Shown in pieces: positions 49,735-59,192 of a stretch of DNA of 64,000 nucleotides (the stretch's first letter is position 1; every line of letters starts with the position of its first letter). Origin of the DNA: an uncultured Aquimarina sp. (GTDB lineage: Bacteria > Bacteroidota > Bacteroidia > Flavobacteriales > Flavobacteriaceae); NCBI GenBank assembly GCA_947496705.1, contig CANMDW010000003.1:62001-126000 (forward strand), given 5' to 3'. The notes below the pieces were generated by a model. It saw nothing but the letters and a program-made list of their open reading frames with translations. It did no database searches and was not told the DNA's origin. Both the position numbers and the translations under genes were made by a program.

Positions 49735-49789
49735 AAAATTCAATGTATTCCAAAGTTAAACTGAGCCATCAATAGTAAAAAAATAAAAA

Positions 49790-50857
49790 ATGACACTTAT
49801 AGAATTAGGATACACTGCTAGCTTAGAGCAATATCGAAAAGATAAAAATCTGGACTCTTTCAATGTGGGCCGTATTGTATCCGAACACAAAGATAGGTAT
49901 GTAGTAAAAACAGATACAGGTGAATTTGATGCCGAGCTCATTGGCAATTTGCGATTTACCGCCGAAAGTCGTCATGACCTGCCCGCCGTTGGGGATTGGG
50001 TAGCAATTTCTGAATATGATGAGCATAAAGCCTTGATTCATTCCATTTATCCGAGACATTCAATCATAGAAAGAAAAGCCGTCGGAAAGTCAGGGCAGAC
50101 TCAAATAATTGCTACAAACGTTGATTACGGCCTTATTGTTCAGTCGGTGAACAGGGATTTTAATATAAACCGATTAGAAAGGTATTTGACAATCTGTTAC
50201 GCTTCAAGAGTAAAACCAGTTATAGTTCTTAGCAAAATCGATCTTATAGATGAACATGGACTAAAAAAACTTCTAAATCAAATAAACGAACGAATTAAAG
50301 AGGTCCCATTGATAGCCTTAAGCAATGAATCCAATATTGGGCTGGACAAATTGGAAGCCATTATAAAAAAAGGTAAGACCTATTGTTTACTAGGTTCCTC
50401 GGGTGTAGGAAAATCAACACTATTGAATAAGATAAGTGGTAAAAAAATAATGAATACCGGTGCTATAAGCCAAAGTATCGATAGAGGTAAACATGTCACC
50501 AGCCATAGAGAACTGATCGTTCTGGGAAACGGTGGAATTTTAATCGACAATCCAGGGATGAGGGAAATCGGGATTACAGATTCCAAATCTGGGCTTAATA
50601 GTACATTTGAGGATATCGTAAAGTTATCTTCCGATTGTAGGTTCAAGGATTGCACACACACAACGGAAATTGGTTGTGCTGTAATTAAAGCTCTAGGGAA
50701 CGGTGATATTGATCATGCTTCCTATGAAAACTACTTGAAAATGGAGCGTGAAAAAGAGCATTTTGAATCTACCGTTGCCGAGCGGCGTAAGAAAGACAAG
50801 GATTTTGGTAAAATGATAAAACAGTTTAAAAATCAAAAACACAAAGGTAAGGCGTAG
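49790..50857 (+). CDS. rsgA: Ribosome small-subunit-dependent GTPase RsgA (YjeQ-type)
   Basis: 355 aa. An OB-like N-terminal domain (about 30-100), a circularly permuted GTPase with G4 VLSKIDLID before G1 GSSGVGKSTLLNK, G3 DNPGMRE, and a C-terminal zinc knuckle (DCRFKDCTHTTEIGCAV). RsgA checks late 30S subunit assembly. The N-terminal style and accessory setting suggest this may be a second, RsgA-like paralogue rather than the housekeeping copy. Confidence 0.88.
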   Translation: MTLIELGYTASLEQYRKDKNLDSFNVGRIVSEHKDRYVVKTDTGEFDAELIGNLRFTAESRHDLPAVGDWVAISEYDEHKALIHSIYPRHSIIERKAVGKSGQTQIIATNVDYGLIVQSVNRDFNINRLERYLTICYASRVKPVIVLSKIDLIDEHGLKKLLNQINERIKEVPLIALSNESNIGLDKLEAIIKKGKTYCLLGSSGVGKSTLLNKISGKKIMNTGAISQSIDRGKHVTSHRELIVLGNGGILIDNPGMREIGITDSKSGLNSTFEDIVKLSSDCRFKDCTHTTEIGCAVIKALGNGDIDHASYENYLKMEREKEHFESTVAERRKKDKDFGKMIKQFKNQKHKGKA

Positions 50858-51120
50858 CTGATACTTTGAATGCAACTGCCATTTTTCTGTTTGAATGTTG
50901 ATCTTGGACGCGCTCTATAAAACGAAGATTTAAGGTCATCTCGCCTTTTTCTACCTGAGATACTACTGTTAATTAAAGCCTAAATTGTAATCGCACTGAG
51001 TACGCTTCTTCTTAGAATTTCCTGAATCTTTCATAAATAAGTCGATTTTGTGTCAACTTATTTCAGGACGGGACAAATCCCTTATATTTATGTCACTATG
51101 TGTTAGATAAATAATAGGAT

Positions 51121-51294
51121 ATGCTTAAGGCCTATAAGTACCAAAATATAGTCAATGAAATGATTGATCTAGTAATTGAAAGATACTCCTCAAAAGACGC
51201 ATTTATTTTAGTTTTGGATAAATATTATCTAAAAAACAAAGAATTATTTCTAATGTCACATGATCTTCTTCAGATTTATGGAAGGAGGAGCTGA
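51121..51294 (+). CDS. Possible small protein, 57 aa
   Basis: ATG at 51121; the protein starts MLKAYKYQNIVNEMIDLV and is helical and mixed-charge, with a biased codon composition that looks coding. No motif known. It lies in the 700-bp gap between the RsgA-like and Abi_2 genes. Confidence 0.35.
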   Translation: MLKAYKYQNIVNEMIDLVIERYSSKDAFILVLDKYYLKNKELFLMSHDLLQIYGRRS

Positions 51295-51448
51295 AAAGGC
51301 ATCTATTATAATTGAATAAAAACGTAAAGATGAGAAAAAGCGTAGATGAATTCATTAGTATAAAAATTTAACAGACACTGTCTGCTAAATTCATAAATGA
51401 AAATATTGTTAAAAAAACGCACAAAAGATATAAAAAACCATATATTTG

Positions 51449-51510
51449 CAGTAACAGTACACACCACGCTACCCATTAGAACAGCGTCCCAGGGTGTGTC
51501 TTTTGCTTTA
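51449..51510 (+). ncRNA. Structured RNA upstream of Abi_2 gene, abiF-RNA-like
   Basis: A TATATTTG -7 element (51441-51448) precedes a nested hairpin: ACACACC (51459-51465) pairs with GGTGTGT (51493-51499), and inside it ACGCT (51466-51470) pairs with AGCGT (51483-51487), leaving a 12-nt loop and a 5-nt bulge; a T-rich run follows. A conserved structured RNA directly upstream of Abi_2/AbiF genes (abiF RNA motif) is known. Similarity was judged by position and fold, not by a covariance search. It may act as the antitoxin. Confidence 0.6.
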
Positions 51511-51555
51511 TAGACCTTTCTGTTTTAAAACTACATACTTTATTTCACCACTAAT

Positions 51556-52467
51556 ATGTTTAAAAAAGAACCAACCACAATACAAGAACAAATACAAAAA
51601 CTTAAAGATAGAGGTCTAAATATTACACCAGAAGACAATGCTGAACATTACCTTTCTCATATAAGCTATTACCGATTAGGTGAATATTGGCACTCTATGC
51701 AATATGATAAAGAGAAACACCTTTTTAAAGAAAATAGTCGCTTTTCAGATGTTATTGCACTTTATAGCTTTGATCGGGAGTTACGAATTTTTCTTTTTGA
51801 TGTCATTGAAAAAATAGAAATAAGCCTAAGAACTAAATTAATATATCATCTATCGCATGAAATAAACCCCTGGTGGTTTCAAAATTTTGATTTATTTACC
51901 GATAGTATAGCACTTGTGAAAACACTATCTAATCTCGAGGAAGAATTATCGCGCTCCAAAGATCCAACTATTAAAAATCATAGGAAAAAGCATAAAGATG
52001 ACCTACGCTTCCCTCCTGCTTGGAAATCTCTAGAGCAAACTAGTTTTGGTGCCTTATCTAAACTATATGGAAATCTAAAAAATACCGGTAAATCCAAAGA
52101 CAAAATTGCAGAAGAATACGGTGCTGTAAATCATACCTTTTTACCTAGTTGGTTACAATCTATAGCGCAAATACGTAACTACTGCGCACATCATTCAAGG
52201 CTTTGGAACAGAAACTTGCCTGGAGCTCCAAAACTATTACCAAAACCACCAAATCCTTGGATAACTGAAACAGAAAATATTCCTAAACAACACGATTTCC
52301 AGAAGTTATATGTGCATCTATGCCTAATGAAATATTTACTGAATACGGTGCAACCTGGTAATACTTTCGCATCAAAATTAGATGCCTTGTTTCAAAAGTA
52401 TCCTAACGTAGATCCGGATGCTCTTGGGATGAAATCTAATTGGCAGAACGAGCCTTTATGGAAGTAA
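51556..52467 (+). CDS. Abi_2 / AbiF-like HEPN protein (abortive-infection type)
   Basis: 303 aa, the normal length for AbiF/AbiD proteins. N-terminal ISYYRLGEYWHSM and the SFDRELRIFLFDVIEKIEIS segment are family hallmarks. The HEPN ribonuclease motif RNYCAH (Arg207, His212) followed by HSRLWNR is intact. The family gives phage resistance by RNA cleavage and growth arrest. The structured RNA just upstream fits a toxin-RNA antitoxin design proposed for AbiF, a group linked to the ancestry of Cas13 nucleases (recalled, unverified). Confidence 0.9.
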   Translation: MFKKEPTTIQEQIQKLKDRGLNITPEDNAEHYLSHISYYRLGEYWHSMQYDKEKHLFKENSRFSDVIALYSFDRELRIFLFDVIEKIEISLRTKLIYHLSHEINPWWFQNFDLFTDSIALVKTLSNLEEELSRSKDPTIKNHRKKHKDDLRFPPAWKSLEQTSFGALSKLYGNLKNTGKSKDKIAEEYGAVNHTFLPSWLQSIAQIRNYCAHHSRLWNRNLPGAPKLLPKPPNPWITETENIPKQHDFQKLYVHLCLMKYLLNTVQPGNTFASKLDALFQKYPNVDPDALGMKSNWQNEPLWK

Positions 52468-52614
52468 GTCTTGTTCTAGAAGATCAGACTTATACTTATA
52501 CAAGATTCTCACTACGTCCATTGTACTTTCTTATTTCAAATCTTTGTTTATTATCATGTAGATAACTTAGTCTATTACGATAGTTGTCAGCAATATTGTC
52601 AGCATAAAACCAAC

Positions 52615-52648
52615 AAAACCCTGACAAACAATTGTTTATCAGGGTTTC
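52615..52648 (-). terminator. Intrinsic terminator of the tRNA gene
   Basis: AAACCCTGA(C/T)AAA around CAATTG pairs with its mirrored half to give a stem of about 14 bp, directly after the tRNA 3' end. Confidence 0.75.
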
Positions 52649-52733
52649 TGGTACTCAAGGCGGGAATCGAACCCGCACGTCTCGCGACATTGGATTTTGA
52701 ATCCAACGTGTCTACCAATTCCACCACTTGAGC
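52649..52733 (-). tRNA. tRNA-Leu (anticodon CAA)
   Basis: The minus strand folds as a tRNA: acceptor GCTCAAG pairs with CTTGAGT, D arm GTGGTGGAATTGGTAGACAC, anticodon arm TTGGA-TTCAAAA-TCCAA, a long class II variable arm, T arm GCGGGTTCGAATCCCGC, and an encoded CCA end (52649-52651). Confidence 0.95.
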
Positions 52734-52818
52734 ATTAATGGATGGCAAAATTAGCAAAATATTCTTTTCCTACCATTAAATAAGTAACAAAATAAAGGCC
52801 AGAGTGAAAATAAATTTT

Positions 52819-52826
52819 TAAATTTG
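52819..52826 (+). promoter_or_regulatory. -7 element of prs
   Basis: TAAATTTG, 53 bp upstream of the prs ATG. Confidence 0.55.
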
Positions 52827-52879
52827 CACCTTGTTTTTAGAAAAAAGGTTTAACTCATTACAATACAATATTTTACCCT

Positions 52880-53821
52880 ATGTCAACTGGAGTTACAGAA
52901 GCAAAGTTTTTCGCGTGTACCCAGAGTACCGCACTTGCAGAAAAGATAGTAGCTGCCTATGGGGCCAGATTAGGTAATGTGATTACATCGACCTATAGTG
53001 ATGGTGAGTTTCAGCCTTCTTTTGAAGAATCGGTAAGAGGATCCCGGGTTTTTATTATTGGATCCACACATCCAAGTTCTGATCATTTAATGGAAATGCT
53101 ATTAATGCTGGATGCTGCCAAAAGAGCTTCGGCAAGGCATATTACTGCGGTATTACCGTATTATGGTTGGGCTCGTCAGGATCGAAAAGATAAACCCAGA
53201 GTTCCCATTGCGGCAAAATTAATTGCCAAAATGTTGGAAACAGCAGGTGCCACAAGAATCATTACTATGGATCTACACGCAGATCAGATACAAGGATTCT
53301 TTGAAAAACCGGTAGATCATTTATTTGCATCCACCATATTTTTACCATATTTGCAATCTTTACATCTCGACAATCTTACAATCGCATCTCCCGATATGGG
53401 TGGCTCTAAAAGAGCATATGCCTATTCAAAAGCATTGATAAGTGATGTTGTAATTTGTTACAAACAACGGGCAAAAGCCAATGTGATTTCACATATGGAA
53501 CTGATTGGGGATGTCACCGGAAAAAATGTAGTACTGGTAGATGATATGGTAGACACTGCAGGAACATTAGCCAAGGCTGCAGATTTGATGATCGAAAGAG
53601 GCGCAAAAAGTGTACGTGCTATTTGTACCCATCCTATTCTTTCGGGCAATGCTTATGAACGATTAGAACAATCAAAATTAGAAGAATTGATTGTGACCGA
53701 TTCTATTCCTCTAAAACAAAAAAGTGATAAAATCAGAGTGGTAACTTGTGCAAATTTATTTGCCGATGTAATGCACAAAGTGCATCATAACGAGTCTATT
53801 AGCTCTAACTTTATAATGTAA
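52880..53821 (+). CDS. prs: Ribose-phosphate pyrophosphokinase
   Basis: 313 aa. Makes PRPP from ribose 5-phosphate and ATP for nucleotide, His and Trp synthesis. Conserved parts: YSDGEFQPSFEESVRG, the ATP-binding PYYGWARQDRK, the metal His of MDLHADQIQGFF, SPDMGGSKRA and the PRPP loop VVLVDDMVDTAGTL. Start ATG at 52880. The order prs-rplY-pth that follows is common in Flavobacteriia. Confidence 0.97.
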   Translation: MSTGVTEAKFFACTQSTALAEKIVAAYGARLGNVITSTYSDGEFQPSFEESVRGSRVFIIGSTHPSSDHLMEMLLMLDAAKRASARHITAVLPYYGWARQDRKDKPRVPIAAKLIAKMLETAGATRIITMDLHADQIQGFFEKPVDHLFASTIFLPYLQSLHLDNLTIASPDMGGSKRAYAYSKALISDVVICYKQRAKANVISHMELIGDVTGKNVVLVDDMVDTAGTLAKAADLMIERGAKSVRAICTHPILSGNAYERLEQSKLEELIVTDSIPLKQKSDKIRVVTCANLFADVMHKVHHNESISSNFIM

Positions 53822-53844
53822 ACAGTAATTAATAAATTTTTAAA

Positions 53845-54492
53845 ATGAAATCATTAACAATCAACGCATCTCAAAGAGAAAGCGTGGGCAAGAAAGCAAC
53901 AAAAGCCCTACGTAATGCTGGACAGGTACCTTGTGTTATTTATGGTGGAGACACTATTGTACACTTTGCAGCGCCAGAAATTGCTTTCAAAAACTTAGTG
54001 TACACTCCAGACGTTCATACCGTGGTAATCGCGTTGGATGATGGCACAAAAATAAATGTTATCCTACAGGATATCCAATTTCATCCTGTAACCGATAGAA
54101 TTTTACACATCGATTTTATTCAAATTTTTGACGATAAACCAATCACTATAGAGCTTCCTTTCCGAACGGTAGGTGCCTCTCGTGGTGTACTTAATGGTGG
54201 TGTGTTACGTTTCAACTTAAGACGTATCAAAGTAAAAGGTTTTGCTTCAAAATTACCAGACGTAATCGAAGGAAATATCACAAAACTTAAAATCGGAAAT
54301 AAGCTATATGTTACCGATGTAGCCAGTGAAGATTTCACGATCCTACACCCTGATAACACCGTAATTTGTATGGTGAAAACTTCTCGTACAGCTATAGAGG
54401 ATGAAGAGGAAGAAGAAGAAACTGAAGCAACTGAAGCAACTGCTGAAGGAGGAGAAGCTCCTGCTACAGAAGCTCCTGCTGCAGAAGCATAA
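53845..54492 (+). CDS. rplY: 50S ribosomal protein L25/general stress protein Ctc
   Basis: 215 aa. The L25 N-terminal domain ([25 protein letters not shown]) binds 5S rRNA; the following TL5/Ctc domain ([19 protein letters not shown]) makes it the long type. The tail is acidic and alanine-rich ([17 protein letters not shown]), as in related flavobacterial proteins. It starts 23 bp after prs and ends in a clear terminator. Confidence 0.95.
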   Translation: MKSLTINASQRESVGKKATKALRNAGQVPCVIYGGDTIVHFAAPEIAFKNLVYTPDVHTVVIALDDGTKINVILQDIQFHPVTDRILHIDFIQIFDDKPITIELPFRTVGASRGVLNGGVLRFNLRRIKVKGFASKLPDVIEGNITKLKIGNKLYVTDVASEDFTILHPDNTVICMVKTSRTAIEDEEEEEETEATEATAEGGEAPATEAPAAEA

Positions 54493-54511
54493 TTAAAGAT
54501 TTGTAAAGTAT

Positions 54512-54558
54512 AAAAGCATTCTGTCCCGGTAGTTATCGGGATTCAGAATGCTTTTTTT
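54512..54558 (+). terminator. Intrinsic terminator after rplY
   Basis: AAAAGCATTCTG (54512-54523) pairs with CAGAATGCTTTT (54544-54555), with an inner CCCGGTAGTTATCGGG stem and a T-run. Confidence 0.9.
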
Positions 54559-54575
54559 ATTTTTATACTGATTTT

Positions 54576-54655
54576 TGAGGGCGTCCCCTCCTCCCGATAG
54601 CTATCGGGATTCGGTCGGGCAACCAGCCTGGTAGCAGGCAGGCCTCACGCAAAAA
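54576..54655. repeat. GC-rich palindromic intergenic element
   Basis: TCCCGATAGCTATCGGGA is a perfect palindrome, followed by CCTGGTAGCAGGCAGG. Similar GCAGGC-type hairpins occur elsewhere in the window. Confidence 0.55.
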
Positions 54656-54667
54656 ACAAAAGTATAT

Positions 54668-55294
54668 ATGTTTTCTATCTTCAGAAGATTGTTTTTTAAA
54701 GAAGAAAAAGAAACTCAAGAAGAGCTCATGAAAAAATTTCTTGTTGCTGGCCTGGGTAATATTGGTCCAAAATATCATAACACCCGCCATAATATTGGTT
54801 TCAGAATTTTGGACGCTTTGGCAAAAGCAGAAGACCTTACCTTCGAAACCAAAAAATTAGGGGATCTCACCACCTATAAACACAAAGGAAGAACACTCAT
54901 CCTGCTCAAACCCAATACCTATATGAATTTAAGCGGAAAAGCAGTGCGATACTGGCTGGAAAAAGAAAAAATACCTATCGAAAATTTATTGGTCATCACC
55001 GATGATATCAACCTCCCTTTTGGAACCATCAGGTTAAAAGCAAAAGGTAGTGCAGGAGGCCATAATGGTCTCAAAGATATCGAAACCCAACTCAATACCT
55101 CAACATATTGCAGATTTCGATTCGGGGTAGGTGCCCAATTCAACAAAGGCAGGCAAGTAGATTATGTATTAGGAGCATGGGACAAAGAGGAAGAATCTGC
55201 TATGAGTGAACGATTAGAAAAAGCGATCGCTTTGATTAAATCATTTACCACTGCAGGATTATCTAACACCATGAACACCTTTAACGGAAAATAA
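54668..55294 (+). CDS. pth: Peptidyl-tRNA hydrolase
   Basis: 208 aa. Frees tRNA from stalled peptidyl-tRNA. LVAGLGNIGPKY, NTRHNIGFRILDAL (catalytic His in TRHN), KPNTYMNLSG, and DDINLPFGTIRLKAKGSAGG with HNGLKDIE are all present. The N-terminal extension of 20 residues before MKKFLVAGLG is common in flavobacterial Pth, so the ATG at 54668 is kept; an ATG at 54728 is the alternative. Confidence 0.95.
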   Translation: MFSIFRRLFFKEEKETQEELMKKFLVAGLGNIGPKYHNTRHNIGFRILDALAKAEDLTFETKKLGDLTTYKHKGRTLILLKPNTYMNLSGKAVRYWLEKEKIPIENLLVITDDINLPFGTIRLKAKGSAGGHNGLKDIETQLNTSTYCRFRFGVGAQFNKGRQVDYVLGAWDKEEESAMSERLEKAIALIKSFTTAGLSNTMNTFNGK

Positions 55295-55459
55295 AGAAAT
55301 CTATCCCAACTATTTTTTATTTTTACAAATGCTTCAAATTTCACTTCCTGAAATGAGCTATAACAATCAAATTAATGTTAAGCATATTATTTAATAATAC
55401 CGTACCTGCTTGCAGGCAAAAATTTCATCTGATTATTGAAAAACTACAAAAATAAACAG

Positions 55460-56392
55460 ATGAAACAGTATCAAGATGCTAAAACATACGAAAACCAAGC
55501 ACCCTCAGTAGTCACAATTGGCACCTTTGATGGTGTACATATTGGTCACCGAAAAATAATCGATCGCCTGATAGAAAGTGCCGAAAGAAATGGCTGGGAA
55601 TCTGTGATCCTCACCTTTTTTCCTCATCCAAGAATGGTATTACAACAGGATTCAGATATCAAACTTATCAATACCATCGGCGAACGTATACAAATATTAG
55701 AAAAAACAGGACTAGCCAGCCTGGTAATTCATCCTTTCACCAAAGAATTTTCACGCCTCTCTGCAGGAGAGTATGTACAGCAAATGTTGGTAGATCGTCT
55801 TAATGTGAGACATGTGATTATAGGATATGATCATCGATTTGGCCGCAATCGCAATTCTAATATCACAGATCTGGCATCTTATGGTATTAAGAATGATTTT
55901 ACTGTCGAAGAGATTTCAAAACAAGATATTGATGACGTTGCAGTGAGTTCTACCAAGATTCGCGAAGCTTTATTAGATGGCAATATTATTAAGGCCAATA
56001 AATATTTAGGATACGAATTTATGCTCACTGGAAAGGTCATAAAAGGAAAAGAACTTGGGCGTAAACTCCATTATCCAACTGCCAATTTACATATCGAAGA
56101 AACCTATAAGTTAATCCCTAAAAATGGAGTATATATTGTAAAATCTCAAATCGATGGTAAAACCTATTTCGGGATGATGAATATTGGCACCAACCCTACA
56201 GTACATGGTTCTGGGCTAAGTATAGAAACGCATTTCTTTGATGCTTCATTCAATCTTTATGATAAAAAGATCCAGATCCAGATGTTAAAACGTATTAGGG
56301 ATGAGAAAAAATTTGATTCTCTCGAGGAATTACAGGATGCAATGCAAGAAGATGAGGATTTTTCCCGGGATTATATAAATTCTCTGGTATGA
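55460..56392 (+). CDS. ribF: Bifunctional riboflavin kinase/FAD synthetase
   Basis: About 310 aa from an ATG (MKQYQDAKTYEN); a TTG start eight codons upstream is less likely. The N-terminal FAD-synthetase nucleotidyltransferase has GTFDGVHIGHRK, YDHRFGRNRN and SSTKIREALLDG; the C-terminal riboflavin kinase has GRKLHYPTANL (PTAN motif) and NGVYIV. It makes FMN and FAD. The stop overlaps the next start by 4 bp (ATGA), so the two are translationally coupled. Confidence 0.95.
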   Translation: MKQYQDAKTYENQAPSVVTIGTFDGVHIGHRKIIDRLIESAERNGWESVILTFFPHPRMVLQQDSDIKLINTIGERIQILEKTGLASLVIHPFTKEFSRLSAGEYVQQMLVDRLNVRHVIIGYDHRFGRNRNSNITDLASYGIKNDFTVEEISKQDIDDVAVSSTKIREALLDGNIIKANKYLGYEFMLTGKVIKGKELGRKLHYPTANLHIEETYKLIPKNGVYIVKSQIDGKTYFGMMNIGTNPTVHGSGLSIETHFFDASFNLYDKKIQIQMLKRIRDEKKFDSLEELQDAMQEDEDFSRDYINSLV

Positions 56393-57711
56393 TCAATCGA
56401 TGGCTATTTACTCAAATCGACAATAGTGCGCTCATTATTTTCAGAGTGTTTTTTGGATTTCTGATTGCTGCAGAAGCTATCGGAGCTATTTTTACAGGAT
56501 GGATCAAAAGAACACTTGTAGATCCCGGGTTTACCTTTAATTTTATTGGCTTTGATTTTTTACAACCTTTACCGGGTAATGGTATGTATTGCTACTTTGC
56601 TGTAATGGGGATATTTGGTCTGCTTGTTATGATCGGTTTCAAATACCGATGGAGTATGATTGCGTATACAGTATTATGGGCCGGCGTCTATTTTATGCAA
56701 AAGTCATCCTACAACAATCATTACTATCTTCTGTTAATACTCTGTATCCTGATGAGTATTTTACCGGCAGGCAATTACTTTTCTATAGATGTAAAACAAA
56801 ATCCATCACTCAAAAAAATCGCCATGCCCCGTTGGTGTGTTTTGGTGATCATTGCACAACTATGGATTGTATATACCTATGCTTCGGTAGCAAAACTTTA
56901 TCCCGACTGGTTGGATTTTACTGTTGCCAAAAACCTAATGGCTAGCAGGGCGCATTATCCAATTGTAGGTAATTTATTGCAAGGGCATTGGGCTCATGTA
57001 AGTGTTGCCTATTTTGGAATTTTATTTGATTTATTGATTGTGCCGTTATTGCTATGGAAAAGAACCCGATTAGTCGCTTTTTATTTTAGTATCTTTTTTC
57101 ATTTATTTAATTCTATCGTATTTCAGATTGGGATATTTCCATATTTATCACTGGCATTTACGGTATTTTTCTTTTCAAAAGAAAGAATGCATCGTATTTT
57201 TATGAAAAAGAAAGAGTTTTATACTGCAAACGAAGTGATTGTACCTTCTTATAAACGATTTTTAATTCCGATTATGATTATTTGGTTCACCATTCAAATT
57301 GCGCTCCCGATTCGTCATTGGTTTATCCCCGGAGATGTATTATGGACCGAAGAAGGCCATAGAATGAGCTGGCGTATGATGCTAAGAGGACGGTCTGGAA
57401 CCACCAACTTTTATGTAGTAGATAAAAAGGATCCCGAAGCTAAGCACAACTATGTAAACAAAGAAGAGTATCTCTCTAAAAAACAATTGCGATCGATAGC
57501 CGCCAAACCTGATTTTATGTGGCAATTCGCACAACGTCTTAAAAAAGAATATGCTGCCGAAGGAAAAGACATTGCCGTATATGTAAAAAGTAAGGTATCT
57601 GTAAATGGTAAAAAACGCAGACCTTTTATCGATCCCGAGGTTGATCTGGCCAGTGTGCCCTGGAATTATTTTACCACGAATCCGTGGATTATTAAATATC
57701 ATAAGAAGTAA
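56389..57711 (+). CDS. HTTM domain protein (vitamin K-dependent gamma-carboxylase-like)
   Basis: 440 aa with several membrane helices in residues 15-310 (IIFRVFFGFLIAAEAIGAIF, then YLLLILCILMSILPAG, and IAQLWIVYTYASVAKLYPDW). The pattern follows HTTM proteins, related to gamma-carboxylase. The soluble C-terminal part has HRMSWRMMLRGRSG. Substrate unknown. The 4-bp overlap with ribF hints at a flavin link, which is inference. Confidence 0.82.
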   Translation: MINRWLFTQIDNSALIIFRVFFGFLIAAEAIGAIFTGWIKRTLVDPGFTFNFIGFDFLQPLPGNGMYCYFAVMGIFGLLVMIGFKYRWSMIAYTVLWAGVYFMQKSSYNNHYYLLLILCILMSILPAGNYFSIDVKQNPSLKKIAMPRWCVLVIIAQLWIVYTYASVAKLYPDWLDFTVAKNLMASRAHYPIVGNLLQGHWAHVSVAYFGILFDLLIVPLLLWKRTRLVAFYFSIFFHLFNSIVFQIGIFPYLSLAFTVFFFSKERMHRIFMKKKEFYTANEVIVPSYKRFLIPIMIIWFTIQIALPIRHWFIPGDVLWTEEGHRMSWRMMLRGRSGTTNFYVVDKKDPEAKHNYVNKEEYLSKKQLRSIAAKPDFMWQFAQRLKKEYAAEGKDIAVYVKSKVSVNGKKRRPFIDPEVDLASVPWNYFTTNPWIIKYHKK

Positions 57712-57766
57712 GTGCTAAACACTTTTTGTATTACTATTAGTGTCTGGTCGGAAATAGACGATCTAA

Positions 57767-57795
57767 AAAATCCGGCTTCTTGGAAGCCGGATTTT
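57767..57795. terminator. Bidirectional intrinsic terminator
   Basis: AAAATCCGGCTTC, loop TTG, GAAGCCGGATTTT: a perfect 13-bp stem between two convergent genes. Confidence 0.93.
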
Positions 57796-57837
57796 CTTAT
57801 CGCAAAATAAAAATTATATGTATCTCTTATATCTGTA

Positions 57838-59190
57838 TCATTGATTGATTAACGGATTTGTATCTCTTTCTGTTTGCGGTATCGGAAAAGTTAATGATGA
57901 ATCGTCATAAGGTATCGTACCTACAGAACCCTTGGTGCGTTTTATATCATGAAGTATAAACCCTTCAAAAGCCAGTTCTAGCTGACGTTCATTAAAAATT
58001 AAATCCAAAGTTAATGGCGCTCCCAGAGGATCTGCTCCCGAGCGTGCTCTTAATGCATTAATCTCGACCAAAGGGTCCAAACCAACAGCAGTACCTTCCC
58101 TGAAATTACTTTCCAGGCGAATCAGGTGCATTTCGGCGATCCTGAATATACTGATATTTGCAAACTGATTTGTGTATTTTAAAGTAAGCTGCCTGTCGTT
58201 TGCAGGATTAATATATACAAAGTTCCCTCTTTCATCATCGGGATCATCAAATAACGCCAAATAATCATCAGTAATCCTGATATCACCACCTCTTCCTCCG
58301 TCTGCCTCAGAGGCATAAAGGTTAACCAATCGATTGGTTCCGGTCTGACTGGTTACCTGAAATGTAAAAATATCCTCTATACCATCATCGGTATTGTTAA
58401 ACGCTGCTGCATAATTTGACGCCAAAGAATGGCCGCTTTCTTTCAACACATCATCTGCAGCGTCTCTGGCCGCAGCATAATTGCCTTGTTGAAAATAGAC
58501 CCTTGCCAGCAGTGCCTGAGCAGCAAATTTATCAGCAAAAAATGAGTTATCTGCTGGTAACAAATTATAGGCTTGGGTAGCATCTGCTATTACTAAGTCA
58601 TATACTTCTTCTACCGTGCTTCTTGCAATAGACAGATCGGCAGTATAATCAATAATCCCTTCTGTACGTATGGGCACCGCTAATTGTGAATTGGTCTGGC
58701 CATTCTCATAAGGGAATCCAAAGTTGCGCACCAGGTCAAAATAATTTAAAGCCCTTAAAAACCTGGCTTCTCCTTCAATTCTATTTTTTTCTTCGGGACT
58801 GCTGGTCACTATTTCCAAATTATCAATCACCAAATTGACCTGATTGATCACTTCATAAGAATTTCTCCAGATATCCCTCACAAAAATGTTATCTATGAGG
58901 ATTGTTTTTGTAAATGCCTGTCGTGGTGGTAAAAACGTACCTCCCCAGGTTACCTGATCTGTAGCTCCTAATAAATCAACCATTACCTGTAAACGTCCTC
59001 CGTATGACTGAAACTGCCCTGCTTCTTCGTAAGCACCTATCAAAATAGAGGAAACATTCTTTTCTGAAGTAAATGCTAATTCCCCTTGTAATCTGTCGGT
59101 AGGGATTACATCTAGTTCGTCATCACATCCTATTGACAATAGGAGTAAAGACAATATGTACAATATTTTATATAATTTCATCATTTTCAT
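57838..59190 (-). CDS. SusD/RagB family nutrient-binding lipoprotein
   Basis: 450 aa. Signal peptide with lipobox LLSIGC, then LQGELAFTSEKNVSSILIGA, the TPR-like SusD core (ALNYFDLVRNFGFPYENG, FAAQALLARVYFQQGNYAAA) and the C-terminal RSGADPLG, LDLIFNERQLELAFEGF. It forms the lid on the SusC channel encoded 3 bp upstream. No enzymes lie next to the pair, so the transported substrate is not evident. Confidence 0.95.
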   Translation of the reverse strand: MKMMKLYKILYILSLLLLSIGCDDELDVIPTDRLQGELAFTSEKNVSSILIGAYEEAGQFQSYGGRLQVMVDLLGATDQVTWGGTFLPPRQAFTKTILIDNIFVRDIWRNSYEVINQVNLVIDNLEIVTSSPEEKNRIEGEARFLRALNYFDLVRNFGFPYENGQTNSQLAVPIRTEGIIDYTADLSIARSTVEEVYDLVIADATQAYNLLPADNSFFADKFAAQALLARVYFQQGNYAAARDAADDVLKESGHSLASNYAAAFNNTDDGIEDIFTFQVTSQTGTNRLVNLYASEADGGRGGDIRITDDYLALFDDPDDERGNFVYINPANDRQLTLKYTNQFANISIFRIAEMHLIRLESNFREGTAVGLDPLVEINALRARSGADPLGAPLTLDLIFNERQLELAFEGFILHDIKRTKGSVGTIPYDDSSLTFPIPQTERDTNPLINQ

Positions 59191-59192
59191 TT

